Assembly (NCBI GenBank): GCA_037389465.1
Contig: JAZARR010000230.1
Coordinates: 3,100,001 to 3,164,000 of the forward strand
Source: Baylisascaris procyonis
Taxonomy: Eukaryota; Nematoda; Chromadorea; Rhabditida; Ascarididae
Direction: 5' to 3'
DNA length: 64,000 nt
In this document: positions 25,523 through 37,467 of the stretch, one piece after another
Numbering within the stretch: the stretch's first letter is position 1
How the letters are laid out: each line of letters begins with the position of its first letter
The notes under the pieces: generated by a model
The model's input: only the letters and a program-made list of their open reading frames with translations
Databases searched by the model: none
What the model was told of the DNA's origin: nothing
Translations under genes and position numbers: made by a program

Positions 25523-28500
25523 CGTTAACATTTTAAGGTAAAGCCAATCTTAGTCTGACTCAGAGTTTGCATAATAAGCACTGCTTGTTAATAAGTGAAA
25601 ACTTTGGCCTGGATGGGACTTGAACCCCCGATTTACCGCTGATGAGGATTCGGGTTCATCCTTCGTACAAAGGTAAAGTCTAACGTATCCTAAGCTTGGC
25701 TCAAGTTGGCTTTATCACAGGGCGTCAATAAGTTGGACGTGTACCGTCCAGTCTTAGCAGATATCACTTGTAACCTGGTTGTGAGCCTTATGCATGGGAT
25801 CACTCCTAACCTGATTGTGGGCTTTATACATGGTAATGTCCATATTAGCTAAGCTTGTGGGGCGTTCACAGAGGCATAAGGGGAAGGTTATGAATTAGAA
25901 TTCAACAGTCTGAACCGTTTTCACTCATCATCAGATAGTGGTTACAACCTGGAAAAAGGAATAGGCATTATTGCGATGAAGTTTTGCAAGGCTAACGCGG
26001 ATTGGCAGTTAATCGTTCATAAAAAGTGGCACTTATTGCAGCCGTTATCGGAGGTGTATTCGATGTTGCACTCATTTGCACAGTCACTTCAACTCGACGT
26101 TCTTTGTTGCCAGGCGAGCCGTGTTATCAACGGGCAAATGAGGCAATATGCTCTTATTGAAAGATATGATCACAAAGAGGGTGTATTGATCATCTCCTAT
26201 TGGTTGAAAAGAACACAGCACAACAGGTCACTCTTTTATTTGTTTGTTTACGGGAATGGGGGAATAGCAAAGAGTGATGATCTCTCATATAACGAGTGAA
26301 TTCGACCTTGTTTTTTTATCATCTTTTTCATTAAGCGATGTGGATGTGGAGGTATTTCACTAATGCAGCACGATTGAGGAGTGGATATTCTTATTTGTAT
26401 TAGTTTTTTGATTATAACTTTTGGGTTTTAGTGTGTCAACTTTTATAAATAGTATATCATTATGGAAAAAGAATCGTAGATATTCTTCATTTCGTCTTTA
26501 ATGGGGTTCCACTTTGCCCTCATTTTACGCATCATGTGTAAAGTGGTCGTTTTTGCTGGTTTGAGATCCGCTGTAGTTTGTTGGTTTCTAATGCCGATTT
26601 TCTTTAAAAGACTGAAAAATTGAACGCAATGATAGAATGAATAGAAAACATTTACTAAACAAATACGAGTACAACAGAATAGAGTGGGCCATCTGTCGTC
26701 GACAGGTGGATATCGGTGGGGTCAAGAATGTATATTACATAAGACTAGGTCGATTGAGCAATACTTTATACATACTTTGATTAGATATACGTCTCAATAT
26801 CGCATGAAGATATTCTCGGATCCGGAAAAGGAGCACAGTGGATTGCAAGTGCGTCACTACCCCGTTGGGAAGTGTTTACCTCAGATTGACGACCGTACTG
26901 GGTTCGTCCTCTTTTAGCGTTTGCTTCCTTAATTCCTTCGCAGAAATTAATAGATCACAAGAATAGTATAAGTGTTGTAACCTATGATGAGTAGCTGTAT
27001 GGGTTGTTTTATGTGCAGTGGATATGTGACACCAATAAATTGAAGGGGAGGGGATGATGTGTTAGCTTCACAGCTTCGCTTCATTTTTTTTTTATTATTG
27101 TGTTGTTATTTCAGTTTATGTTTTCTATAGTGCATAGATGTATATTTCTTTTGTTGTTAGCCACATTTATTTATTATGGACTATTCAGTTGAAGTGTTAC
27201 AAATAACCTTAAAAGACATATAACTTTGATTGCGATTATTTGAAATTGAAAGTGTACTGATCTAACCTCCTTTAAAACTAATGACTTGAAAGAAGATGTG
27301 TAAAAAATTCATGCAAGTTTATGCATTGAAGTGTTAATGTAGTCATCAAGCATGTGCTTATTAACTTGCAGTCGTTTGTCCGTGAGTCGGTTATTGTCTG
27401 AAACGGTGTCGGTGCGTTGTCGGGAACGACTATTACGCTTGCGTGAACGATTGGAATGTATAAAGCCTCGTGCACGCGTATATCTAACGGGTAAAGCGGC
27501 GCCTACACTCACATATCCTCTGCTTGGCGCTGACTCACATGACGATGAGATGCTCGTTCTTTGTGTTAATGCTTTCTCTGGAAATATCCTCACCTTGGTT
27601 AGGTCGCTTGGTATGTTCTTTGCCTTTTATTGAAGTGATATTGGCGATCCACTAAGTGATCAAGAAATTGTGCGATAAAAATAATGCGCTCTAAAGGCGG
27701 TGAAAAAATGATCGAGAATCAGTGCTCGGAAACGGCATATAATTCTAGTTCTGTCTTCGATTTATGTATAGAACATTTGATATACTCAGAGAGTGTTTGG
27801 AAGGTGATTGGGCAGCAATAAAATATCAAATTATATTTGCTCGAAATTTACGTCGAGTTTGAAGTGTATATACTCAATGAATTTTTCTCTGTTAATAAAG
27901 CACCCACTCATTGGTGTTCTTTGAAAATGACTTTGGGAAATGTGTCGAGGCAAATTATGCTTGAGAAAAGTAATGTCCTCTGGATTAGTGACCACAAAAT
28001 TAGCGTCCATAGTTTATAGTTTGATGTTGAATGTGATCTTGTGTGGTTGTTTGACAGTAGGGAGCACACTGCATATACTGCTATACTATGTTTAGGTGTT
28101 ATTAGTAAGTTAGGTTTGTGTTTGAAGCAGGTCTATAAGAGCATCAGTAATGCTGCCGCTTTAAGCTGACCTTTCTCCTTCTGTACCACGTGTTTTCTGA
28201 TGCTGTAATTAGAAGCGTGACGCAAGGTTGACACTTAAAGGCTCACGTCAGGAACTTCGCGACCTCGAACAATTGCTCAACGATTGCGCACCTCTACCTG
28301 CGATCTCCAAGCTTCTTTCTAGACTCAGGTTTGCTGTTACCATTTTATGACATATTCTGCCCCTCGCATTTCATTGAACACAAGTTCAACAAGAATACTA
28401 AAAGCTGCCCTTTAAAACATTCATATGTTTGAATAGGTAATCTACCTGCTGTTGTGCCTTCACAAGAATGAGGATAGTGGAAAGGAAGATGAAGTGACGA

Positions 28501-31500
28501 TGGATGAGAGGGATTTCCACATTATTTTTCGACCGCGTAAACTTTCGATGGTGGAAAAGAAACGTTTTGCGGTGAATTAAAGAATAATCACACGTTGAGC
28601 ATTTATCATTTAAATATTGTTGAGAAATGAGTGGAAATTTGCTTAAAGGATTCTTGTGATGGTGGAGCGCTATCGAAAGGCGGTGGCACCTCTTCCGGTG
28701 CGAATTGTTGCCGAGAGTTTAATGAAAGTGCATCTATCGAACACGCAGTCGATGCCACCCGATCGGATATGTCTGCAATTCATCAGAGAGGACTCCTACT
28801 TCCTGGTAAGAAGTCATTGTCTATGATAGCACAACTTCGTTCATCGATCTCTTTTTAGCTTCTCTTAGTGCTAAGGATTATTATAGTGGGAAACACCAAA
28901 TCCTTGAATCTGTTAAAAGGTTCCGTCATTAGTGATTGTAACTGTAATAATTTAGCTAGCTTATTTCCATTAACATCAGCAGTATCTGCTTATCACTTTA
29001 AATATTTCAACTGGTTGAATCAGATTGTGATTGGTTTTCTGATCGATACTGATGGAAGTGGCAGTTGAACTTGTTATTTCAATTCCATGTTCCTTTTCGT
29101 TGATTTTTTGTGCTAGAAAAGGGCTTTTTCGAATTTATTGTGTTATTTGTGTAATATTGACTCGAATAATTTTTGTAACATTATTTAAAAAATTTTTCAT
29201 AGCTTTTCAAGTTTCTTTTTCAATGGAACTATTGTAGATGAATGTTTGTTTAACAGACGAAAGTGGATTAAATGTGCTTTAAATCTCTCAGTGCTGACAG
29301 ATTTAGAATTGGACCAAGCATCGTTGTTTGTAAACATCCCTTTATATAGAAAGGCCACATCAGCATCGTATATTAATAGCGTCGTTTCCCGTGCGGGCAT
29401 TTGGGGAGATAGCTTCATTCGGTGTTTTGGAGCTTATGTAGCACTCTTCATAAAGATTGTGCTCGCATTTAGGAATTTTTTTTTACAGACAATACATCGT
29501 TATCTCCGTTTACGGTTTCAGCTTTTATAGTACGTTGAAATCTCGCGGATTCTTACCACGAGGTGTCCTCGGTGGTGCTCATCAAAATTGTAATCACTGA
29601 TGGTGTGATCGATGATAACCATCACAACGCTATCGGCGATGACCACTGTAACATAACTTATGAGGCAGTAGTGGAAGTGATAATCAGCGGTTGGCTAATG
29701 TGAACCTTTTTTAGATAGTATGTTTTGTACCATGCGAGGTGCGCGGTGTGGGAATCGATATATATTTATTGTCAAATGTAGAAGGGAAAATGAATTTGGT
29801 TCGGATGCATCCATCGCAGACTCTCACCTCAGCACCCACCTCCAACTTTTATACAAATCACGGAGATGACTCGCCCCCACCCGCTAAGGTTGGTTCTCTT
29901 TCATTCCTTTCCCCTTTGATGTTCATTCCTTTCTTGCTTGTTGTTAAATTTATTCTTTTCCACTGGCATACCGCACGTTGCAGTGATTTTTACACATTTA
30001 TGTGATTTAGAAGATTCTGGATCGAAATACTTGAGGGTTGCAAAGCGTCACACAAAGGTAGAGGATCTTGCATTTCCTGACTGCTTTGCTGGTGTTTTTT
30101 GGCAGGCTTTAGTAGTGCAAGAAATATGGTGGTCAAAGATGGTTTCAGCGTAGTCGATGGTTGGGTAACACGAAACAGTTGACGTCATCGGTGGCTACAA
30201 TCGACGATCGACTCTCGTTTATGAGGATATGCGAAGAGCTGGATCGACGTGGTGTCAAGTATCGACCACTTGTTGCTGAACCCACTGTCGGCGGTCTCAT
30301 GCTTCAGATTACTGAGTGCGTTGTTTTCTATTTCACAGGGTTTTTGTTTGAAGCGCGATTTCTTGAGCCTCATCGTAGTTGTTATAGGAATTTTTTACAG
30401 GAGTGTAGTTGAGAGAATGACCCAAAGTCCAGTACGCGTGGGGATTCGAACCACGATTCCTTAGCTTCTAAGTGAAATGTCTTATGCATTGAGCTAGTCA
30501 TCCCAGCCGGAGTATTTAGCTTCAAAATGGCTATTAGATCGAGAACCACTAGTACTGTGAAATTTCTGGCTATCGTTGCTTATTCAGCTTCATGGTTGTA
30601 TGAGCATTAGCGTTCACTGCTGTGCCTCAAGTCGAGTGTTTTATAGTTTCTCGAGTGCAATATCAACAGCGTCAAGCAGTTTTTTGGCCTCAGTGGTGAG
30701 ATGTGTTCTGCGGCTTGATACGCGTACACGGGTTATTTGGCCATTTGAACACACCGTCGTCGATGTGCCTCTTGTTGCTGATTTCTATCAACCACGACAC
30801 GCTCATAAACCATTGAGGGTAAGGCTTTATTCTATTGCATGAAGGTTCTCTATCCGGAAATGTTTTTATGGATTCACGAGTTTGAGCATATCTTTCTTGC
30901 CGATTGAATAAACTAGCTGACTTTTTAATCAATTTTCAAAAATATTCACTGAGGATGCTACAGGTGGAAGGTGGGAGATGAAGAGGAATTGCACCAAGCA
31001 ACTGTTAGTGTTTATGATAAATGCAACTCTATTCTGAATCAAGTTTTAGTGACAGTCATTTGTTGGGAGGTGCATAAAAAGTATCCGCTATGCTGTTTTT
31101 TTTGGCAAATTTCTCAGCCAGTTGATCTAAAATTGCACTGATATTTGTTGTGTATACAAAGTTTTTTCAGGAGGAATTTCATGCGTTTAGATAACGATCA
31201 TAGGTACACTTTTCATTCCCCATGAATTGCGGGAAGTGAAAGGTAGACGAGTAGTTGATTACTTAGGGAAATGAGGTGTGACGGAGAAGGAGAATGCAAT
31301 ATGCTTACTTAGCGTAGTAAGTTACGATGGAATGGAGGGGATAGATGAATGATTTAATGGTGATTGCTTAGCATAACTCAAAAAGCTATTTTAAGACGAA
31401 GACATCGGTGCTTGAAATTCACAGCAGTGGAGGAGTGAGTGTGACATCGACGAATACAGCGGATAGCGTCTCACAGAATATGATCGATCGTATGATTGCA

Positions 31501-34500
31501 TTTTCACATATGCACGATGTGGTCAAAAATTTCGCTCTCGCCTATTATGCTCACTATCACAAATTGTGCTGCGTATGGATTCTTTTTATTCGTTTTATTT
31601 TTCTCTATTGATTTTTTGTTTGGCAGTAGAAGAATGTAACACTCAACGGCATATATTAGTTTTACCCACATGAACGCTCTTGATATATATACGTTTTGTT
31701 GACTTATTGGCGTGTTCACAGACATATCCCAAGGACGCAAGTAAGTATGGCGCGACATAGCCTAGGATTACTGGAAGTGATTTGGTTTTCCTGTAGAGTT
31801 TACCTTGTCATAGCTGGGAAACAGATTCACAGGTGTGCGGAATTACGCAGGTAAATTTTGAAGGAATTGTACAGTGATATTGGTCTAGCTGTAACAGTGT
31901 TGGAGTGTGCCTTAGATGTTCACGTTTAGCTGCATCAAAGTGAAACTTCTGAGTGTATTCCTCCATAAGGGCTTTAAAGTATTCTGTGTAGGGCGTAGAT
32001 TTCACTGTACTCATACATATATGTTTTAGATTACCGCATTTACGTATCATAAGTTAGTGGTTGCTTATGGAGCACAACGAGATCAGTTGATGTTCGTTTC
32101 GTGGAGAATGATGAAAAACGCGAATCCGAAGCAATATTTTTACCTCACATTCGGTATTGGCCCAAATCGGGCGATTGCTAATGCCAAAACTCTCTCCATT
32201 GAGCCAGAACGACCAACGTTAGTCTCTTCACTTCCTTCTTCAGCTTAGCTTTCTTTCTAGCCTTTTTCATTCAGTATGTTTAATGTTCATTTGAACATGT
32301 GGTGGCATTGATAGTTATGAATATATCTAAGCTTATATGTTATATACTGACTTTCAGAAGCTCAAAGGTGAGGAACTTTAAGATGGTTAAAAAGAAAAGA
32401 AATGAAATAGGATTTATATAAGATAAGCATATGGAATGATTTTAGTCAATGGAATCCACATATGCTACTCAAGGATCGTCTTCAAGAGAATCTCAATCGA
32501 CGACGCTCTTTAACTGAGCTGATGCAGTATCTGATAGAGACGGTCGCTCCACTCTCATCACTGCATGCTTTCACCAAAATTAAGCTGCAGTCTTTACGTG
32601 CCTACTCACAGATGCTGTGCGCTGATTCCTCTCTTCCGGTTTCTTTGCAGGTATCACTTTTTACGTATGCAAACTTTCTTGCTTTTTTGTCCGGCAATCT
32701 AACATATTTTAGCTTCTGTGTGTGACCGACTCTTATGGATAAGTATATCAATTACTCTGAATCGTGGTCTCTAGCACTAGGAAGTATGGTCTAGCCTAAT
32801 CCTTTCCTTTTCTGTGCTTCGACTTAATGTCACGTGTCGAATCATACCTGTGAGATATCCCTGAATTGGTCATAACTCAGGAATGGCGTATCGCTGGAGT
32901 ATGGAACCGTGTAATATTTCACCACCTAGGCTGCCAATTCCTGTTCGTAGATTAATTTTATATACCTGCATACGTAACACTTGTTTGTATGGATGCATCT
33001 GCGTGGTTAGTTTGAAAGAGACTTTTATGGGAGAATTTTCAGGCAAGTTTATTGGTTGTGGATGAGTTGACGATTCGATTGGTATACGGTCCAGTGGAGC
33101 TTGAGTTCCTCTTGCTAAGTGGATCACGAGTTGCAGTGAGGGATTGTGCACGAAGTGTGCCCACCGCCTACCGATTGCACACTTTCTGCAGCAGATTTGT
33201 CACGTGAGTTTTTCAAGTCTTATTGTTTTGCGTTGCACAACACTGTTATCAGATTATTTATAAACATCTTCATCTCTTACCTTATTACCTAAAATGAAAG
33301 AACTATGTCTAATACTTTTGTTATGTTCAAGAGAAGTTCAATGAATGATTGAGACCTTATAGCGATAATGCAAAGCGAGGGATTATTGTTGAAGCTTCAT
33401 TAAGAAGATCAATAACTAGTGAAGCAATTTTAAAGGTGTTATGTTCGTAACATCCGTTTGTATCGTTTAAATTGTATGGGAGTAATATGATCTCTGTATG
33501 ATGTGAAATAATGGATTTACAGGCATGAGTTGCGCATAGCACATGAGGAGCGTTCACCAGGTAGTTTGAGTTGGATGCGGTCTCCATCAGGACCGAGTTC
33601 ATTGCCACCACATCAGGTTTGCTTTTTCGAAGATGTTTCTGTGGCTATGAGGAAAGAGGTTGAGAGGGGTACATAATCTGTATTGATAAAGAGGTTTTTT
33701 ACAAGAGGATGGCATTGAAGTTCTGTGAGCATAAAGCATGGATTTTCCAACTATGTACGGGGTGATGAATTACGTAGGTGCTGTGAATTTGTGATTGATT
33801 CAAATGGAGCAATGTTTGAACTGATCGATGATAACTAATGTGATACGATTGTGAAATTTCTTGGGTTTTGAATTGGTATCTGAACTAGGTGATGATGCTT
33901 GAAGAAATTTGCTGTTATGTCCGAAATAAAAAGTTTTGGATTATACTGCGGTCTGAATTATGGATTATGATTATAGATGGGTCGTTCTCCAGCGTCGCGA
34001 ATTGTCGCATCGCCTATGTCACATATGTCATTATCAGTACCACCCGCCGAGTCAGAGGCCTCTCCGTTACGTTACATACCTTCGGAACATTCGTCGCATT
34101 CGAGGGCGCCGATCCTTATTGATCATAATGCTCTACAACGAATGACCTCTGTCAATGAATTCGGTGCGTGATATATTTGATTCAGTGGATAAGGATGCCT
34201 ACAAGATTTGTTGTTCTGTCCTTCATCTCATATGGAATATTGTGGTGGACGGTCTTGTTTTATGACTGCAGTAAGGAATTTTAAATATGAGTTTTTCGAG
34301 GCATTCTGCTTCTGATGGAAGGGATTTACTATGGAATGCTTGAAAAATGATGAGATCTATTGCCTTAGAAGGTCGTTGGCGTGGTGTATTTATGAAGGAG
34401 AGGTAGAGTTTTATGTATCTCTTAATGTGTGTATGTATGCTAAAGTGTTTTAGGTGTCTGCCCACTAGAAGAGTATCTGTTCGCGTTGTCGTATCTCTCT

Positions 34501-37072
34501 CGTCTAGGCCCTGCATTAGAGGGCTATCGTCGAGAGCATCGTGGCTCAGGTGCGCATCCTGTCGTACAGTTCAGGCATCTCTCCGTTACGCCAGAAAGTG
34601 TCCGAGTATCTGTGATGGGTGCAGCACCTCCCAATATGAAGCATGATCCGTTCATCGTCACATTCCACATACATCTCGATGAGGAGACGATGACTCTGAA
34701 GCTCAAACTTGATTTTGGTATTTTTTTAAAGGCCTTTCTTCAAAAATGACCATTGTAGACAAACGTCAGAAGTTACTTTATTAGCGTCAAGCAGTTAATT
34801 TCAGCGAGCGGCTGTGTTAATTAATTATGTCAGTTATTAATAATTGTGTTAATTATCCGCTATGGCCACTTTACTGTGTCTTTTCCACTGTCGCCTAGGA
34901 AGATAAGTTCTATGGTCGCGTGAGGGTTAGGGCCTAGGCTCGTTTCCTGCCCGTCAGGTGCTGACGAATCGATTCATTGTTGTTCCTCATAGGAGAAGGG
35001 TCAGGTCTGGCTCCATTGTCCTTGCCATGATGAGGATGTTGAGCGAAGTAGCTTAATAGGACGGAGCCAAGGAGTCTGTTCGGAGCCCATTCAGAACCGA
35101 GTGCGTAGAAATCAATGCGAAATGGCTGAGTTCATGTTGATCACAAATATGCAAAGGCGATTTATGAATATATCGATATAGGATTTGTTTACTGCGACAG
35201 TGTAATTCATTTTTATATTCGAATTAAGCCAAAGGATTTTGCTTTGAGAGGGGATTTATGCTACATGATATCATTTTACACTTACCTTAGAGCTGATTTC
35301 TGCTGTTGAATGTTAGATTTTGTATATACTATATGAAGGAGGAATTCTGCTTCACATGCGTAAAAATAGGTCTTTGCATGTGACATAGGGGGTTTTACCA
35401 TTATGTGGTTTATTTTCAATCATTTTTGAATACGTCGGTTCATAAGGTGACTTTTTTATATCACTTCCTTGGTTTTTGTGCAAGCTTGCTTGGGTTATTG
35501 AAATTTCACTCTCTCAATTTTTGAACTTTCTTTAAATATTTCGGATATTTAGAAAAGATTTTTTCTTGCAGAGGGCGAGGAGATTCCACCGATAATGGAC
35601 ATACGAATAGCTGAACGTTATTTCGAGCGGTGCGTTGCTCGGCTGGGCAATGAGCTGGCGTTGGTCTCTTTCATAAACGCATGCAGGCTCGCCGTACCAG
35701 GCGCATTTTCGGCTATGGCCAAAATCATGAACGCACAGATGGTTTGTTTAATGAACACTATAATCAGATGTATTATTGAAGCTAATTTAAAATACGAATT
35801 GGGTACTCAGCAGTGTTTGTGCGCATTTGAGTATAGAAGTTTCAAATCAATAATATTGCATAGGTGACGTCCAGCTTTATCGTCACATGATATCCTGTGT
35901 GATTATTGAGTAAAATCCCACTCCCCTTTCCCTTTCCACTATTCCCTAACCGTTCTGCTTTCAAAGAGAACAGTCATTGGCTTACATGAGAGCTTACGAG
36001 GATTTTCAAAGGAGTAGTAAATGTTTAAGGAATGGACAGAGGACAGCCCTTGGAGACCATCGTTGCAGTTAACGGTATGGAGTCATGAGGGGTCGAACCC
36101 ACGTGCACGTCTATCTTTGGGCATCGTCATCGATCAGACCAACGTCAGCGTTCTCATTCTAGTGGGTTTCATTTCTCTTTTGTAACGTTCCCTTATAATT
36201 GTTTATTCGATATGAAGAATAAGGCTCAGCCACAGGCGGAATCGCGACCGATTTTTTTGCAAATTGGTCAATGCTGATGACAGTTGCAATATTAGAGTTC
36301 GATTTTATTTGTTGTTTGGTAAGAATGCAAAGTTACTATCTTACAGCTTTGCCTTCGAGCAACGCGACACGATCCAAGCGAAAGGAATGCTGATGCATCC
36401 AAGCACCTCATACAACTCATTTACAACACTCAGACGTATGCTTTTTCAATGAATCCTTTTCCTCCTTGTGTCCTTTTCTATACATAATATGAAGGAGTTT
36501 GTAAATCAGTTAGATCACAATTTTGCAAAGGTATTAAATGAAATGTGACTGGTTCGAGCTCGAGTGTAATGCAGTGTTGTAAATGAATCTTGTTTTTGTC
36601 TGATGCGAAGAAAACCATATTCGATCGTCCTGCAATTCATATCACTGTGAAGAAGGCATTGCAATAGATCATCGTTCTAGATAGTAATTAAAGGTCTGTT
36701 GAGAGATTACTGAACTGTTGTGTAAGGTCTAATAACTGACGTGTTGTGAAGAAACAATAAGGTGACTAACTTACCTAGTCGCTCTCCCTTTTGGATCACG
36801 ATCGAACGGGTCGTAGAACCAACACTCATATCTTTTTCTATGCCCCCCTCATTGCTTAGCATAAGTTTTGAGTGTACTGATGAGTGAATTTATTTCATTG
36901 AAGGAATTCGGTGATGCGTCGAGGAGGGGCAGGTGAGGAGGATGCGAGTGGTGTCAATCAGTTGTTGGCGACCATCTCTGAGAAATATGCACGCCTCAAC
37001 GAGCGCTCATTGTGGCCAGCTGTACATGCATTGGCCCATAATTTTATGCACTCGAGGACTGTGTCTGCTTAA
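19440..37072 (+). CDS. MED14: Mediator complex subunit 14 (MED14; C. elegans rgr-1 type), complete, about 26 exons
   Basis: MED14 is the nuclear backbone subunit of Mediator, joining head, middle and tail modules at RNA polymerase II promoters. Exons: 19440-19600, 20673-20805, 21186-21280, 21987-22065, 24429-24575, 25086-25283, 26042-26226, 26785-26901, 27372-27597, 28213-28328, 28649-28805, 29715-29888, 30149-30315, 30680-30818, 31402-31572, 32030-32217, 32446-32650, 33043-33203, 33523-33616, 33977-34163, 34454-34717, 35572-35741, 36069-36161, 36224-36266, 36360-36435, 36904-37072. Phases agree throughout, giving about 1304 aa (human 1454). Key matches are [90 protein letters not shown] and [17 protein letters not shown], and the C-terminus [20 protein letters not shown] matches the human end in position. 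The block at 28437-28571 is left out (see its own entry). The donor of exon 36069-36161 is the least certain border. Confidence 0.95.
19633..19661 (+). repeat. 29-bp direct repeat, copy 2, in MED14 intron 1
   Basis: Second copy of the direct repeat at 19227-19255. It starts about 32 bp after the end of MED14 exon 1, and the tandem repeat at 19673 follows 11 bp later. The bases just after it (cgctgt) also resemble part of exon 1, so a small local duplication is plausible. Confidence 0.7.
19673..19763 (+). repeat. 31-bp tandem repeat, about 3 copies, MED14 intron 1
   Basis: The unit begins atggtggggagggcgaag and is 31 bp long. Copies start at 19673, 19704 and 19735 and differ at only one or two positions each; the third is incomplete at its end. 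It is G-rich on the transcribed sense strand. It lies within the first intron and has no coding role. Confidence 0.9.
22668..24190 (-). mobile_element. Decayed RTE-type non-LTR retrotransposon (3' part: reverse transcriptase and C-terminal region)
   Basis: This lies antisense inside MED14 intron 4 (22066-24428). Reading the minus strand, reverse-transcriptase blocks come in the normal order: [20 protein letters not shown] with [19 protein letters not shown] (about 24142-23912), [19 protein letters not shown] then [11 protein letters not shown] (about 23830-23670), [18 protein letters not shown] (about 23560-23500) and [16 protein letters not shown] (about 23430-23390), then the RTE-like tail [14 protein letters not shown] (about 22840-22795). 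Stop codons and frameshifts break the frame, and the catalytic (F/Y)ADD box reads FADN. The endonuclease domain is missing, so the copy is 5' truncated near 24190. It should be inactive and removed by splicing. The end points are approximate. Confidence 0.9.
25486..25519. repeat. (TA)17 microsatellite, MED14 intron 6
   Basis: Pure TA dinucleotide run of 34 bp in the intron between the exons ending at 25283 and starting at 26042. A more complex repeat-like block follows directly. Confidence 0.95.
25540..25900. repeat. Putative non-autonomous, SINE-like repeat block, MED14 intron 6
   Basis: The block has two imperfect 35-bp tandem copies (25765-25799 and 25801-25835; core taacctg(g/a)ttgtg(a/g)gc). 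On the minus strand near 25640-25610 it has a match to the tRNA internal promoter B box (GGTTCAAGTCCC). I could not fold a complete tRNA cloverleaf. The composition differs from the surrounding intron. A tRNA-derived SINE is a plausible but unproven reading. Confidence 0.35.
28437..28571 (+). other. Exon-like block in MED14 that appears out of order
   Basis: There is an acceptor (gaatag) before 28437 and a donor (GTGAAT) after 28571, enclosing 45 open codons read as [20 protein letters not shown]... and ending VEKKRFA. Exon 28213-28328 ends in phase 2 and joins exon 28649-28805 exactly, with matching homology; spliced to this block instead, it would give an immediate stop. The block is phase 0 at both ends and so fits only after 28805, where the protein reads ...REDSYFL. 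The exon at 29715 also fits there directly. It may be a shuffled exon, an assembly misorder, or a chance ORF. Confidence 0.35.
30432..30510 (-). repeat. tRNA-like sequence with A and B boxes (tRNA pseudogene or SINE head)
   Basis: The minus strand reads gggatgactagctcaatgca... and ends ggttcgaatccccacg. The A-box-like TAGCTCAATGC and the B box GGTTCGAATCC are about 35 nt apart, as in tRNA genes. The acceptor and D stems do not pair properly and the T loop is too long, so I do not call a working tRNA. It lies in the MED14 intron between exons 30149-30315 and 30680-30818. Confidence 0.45.
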
Positions 37073-37344
37073 TAATATTGGCGGTTGTCTTTCAATGTTC
37101 TTGTTTTTCTCTTTCTTAAATATGCCATTCTGCGGTGATGGGTGGTGTAATCAATCAGTATTCTTCAAGCTTATGAAAATTTGCAACGGTTTTTAGATGC
37201 TTGCAATGAGGGAAAATTTTATAAGGGGGGAAAATAGATGAGATTCAGAGGTGATGATCGTTGCATGTTTTGTCATCGATCGTGAATGAATTATAAGTTA
37301 ATAGGTGAAGTTTAATTATGTATTTTCCCAGAGAGCTCTATTTA

Positions 37345-37350
37345 AATAAA
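37345..37350 (+). other. Candidate MED14 polyadenylation signal AATAAA
   Basis: The first clear AATAAA on the plus strand downstream of the MED14 stop codon (TAA ending at 37072). This would imply a 3' UTR of about 290 nt. Position is the only evidence. Confidence 0.45.
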
Positions 37351-37367
37351 ATCTTTTATTAATAGAC

Positions 37368-37467
37368 ATGATTTTAAGGTTATCACCTAAAGCAAGCGGT
37401 CTTGAAGATCATATTCATAATTTTATACAGAGTGGGACCGCTAAAATGGCACAATATGTGTTTTTTG
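37368..37467 (+). other. Candidate isolated coding exon (unrecognised)
   Basis: ATG at 37368 opens 33 stop-free codons (MILRLSPKASGLEDH...) that end at a consensus donor, G|GTGAGTG. I found no convincing following exon before the flower gene and do not recognise the peptide. It could be a first exon of an unseen gene, or chance sequence just past the MED14 polyadenylation signal. Confidence 0.2.

Noticed and set aside
29246..29530. 95-codon plus-strand open frame in a MED14 intron
   Set aside because: It has no likeness to MED14, no matching splice phases, and is rich in hydrophobic residues encoded by AT-rich codons; probably chance.
30432..30510. Functional tRNA gene on the minus strand
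   Set aside because: The A and B boxes are present, but the acceptor and D stems do not pair and the T loop has an abnormal length.
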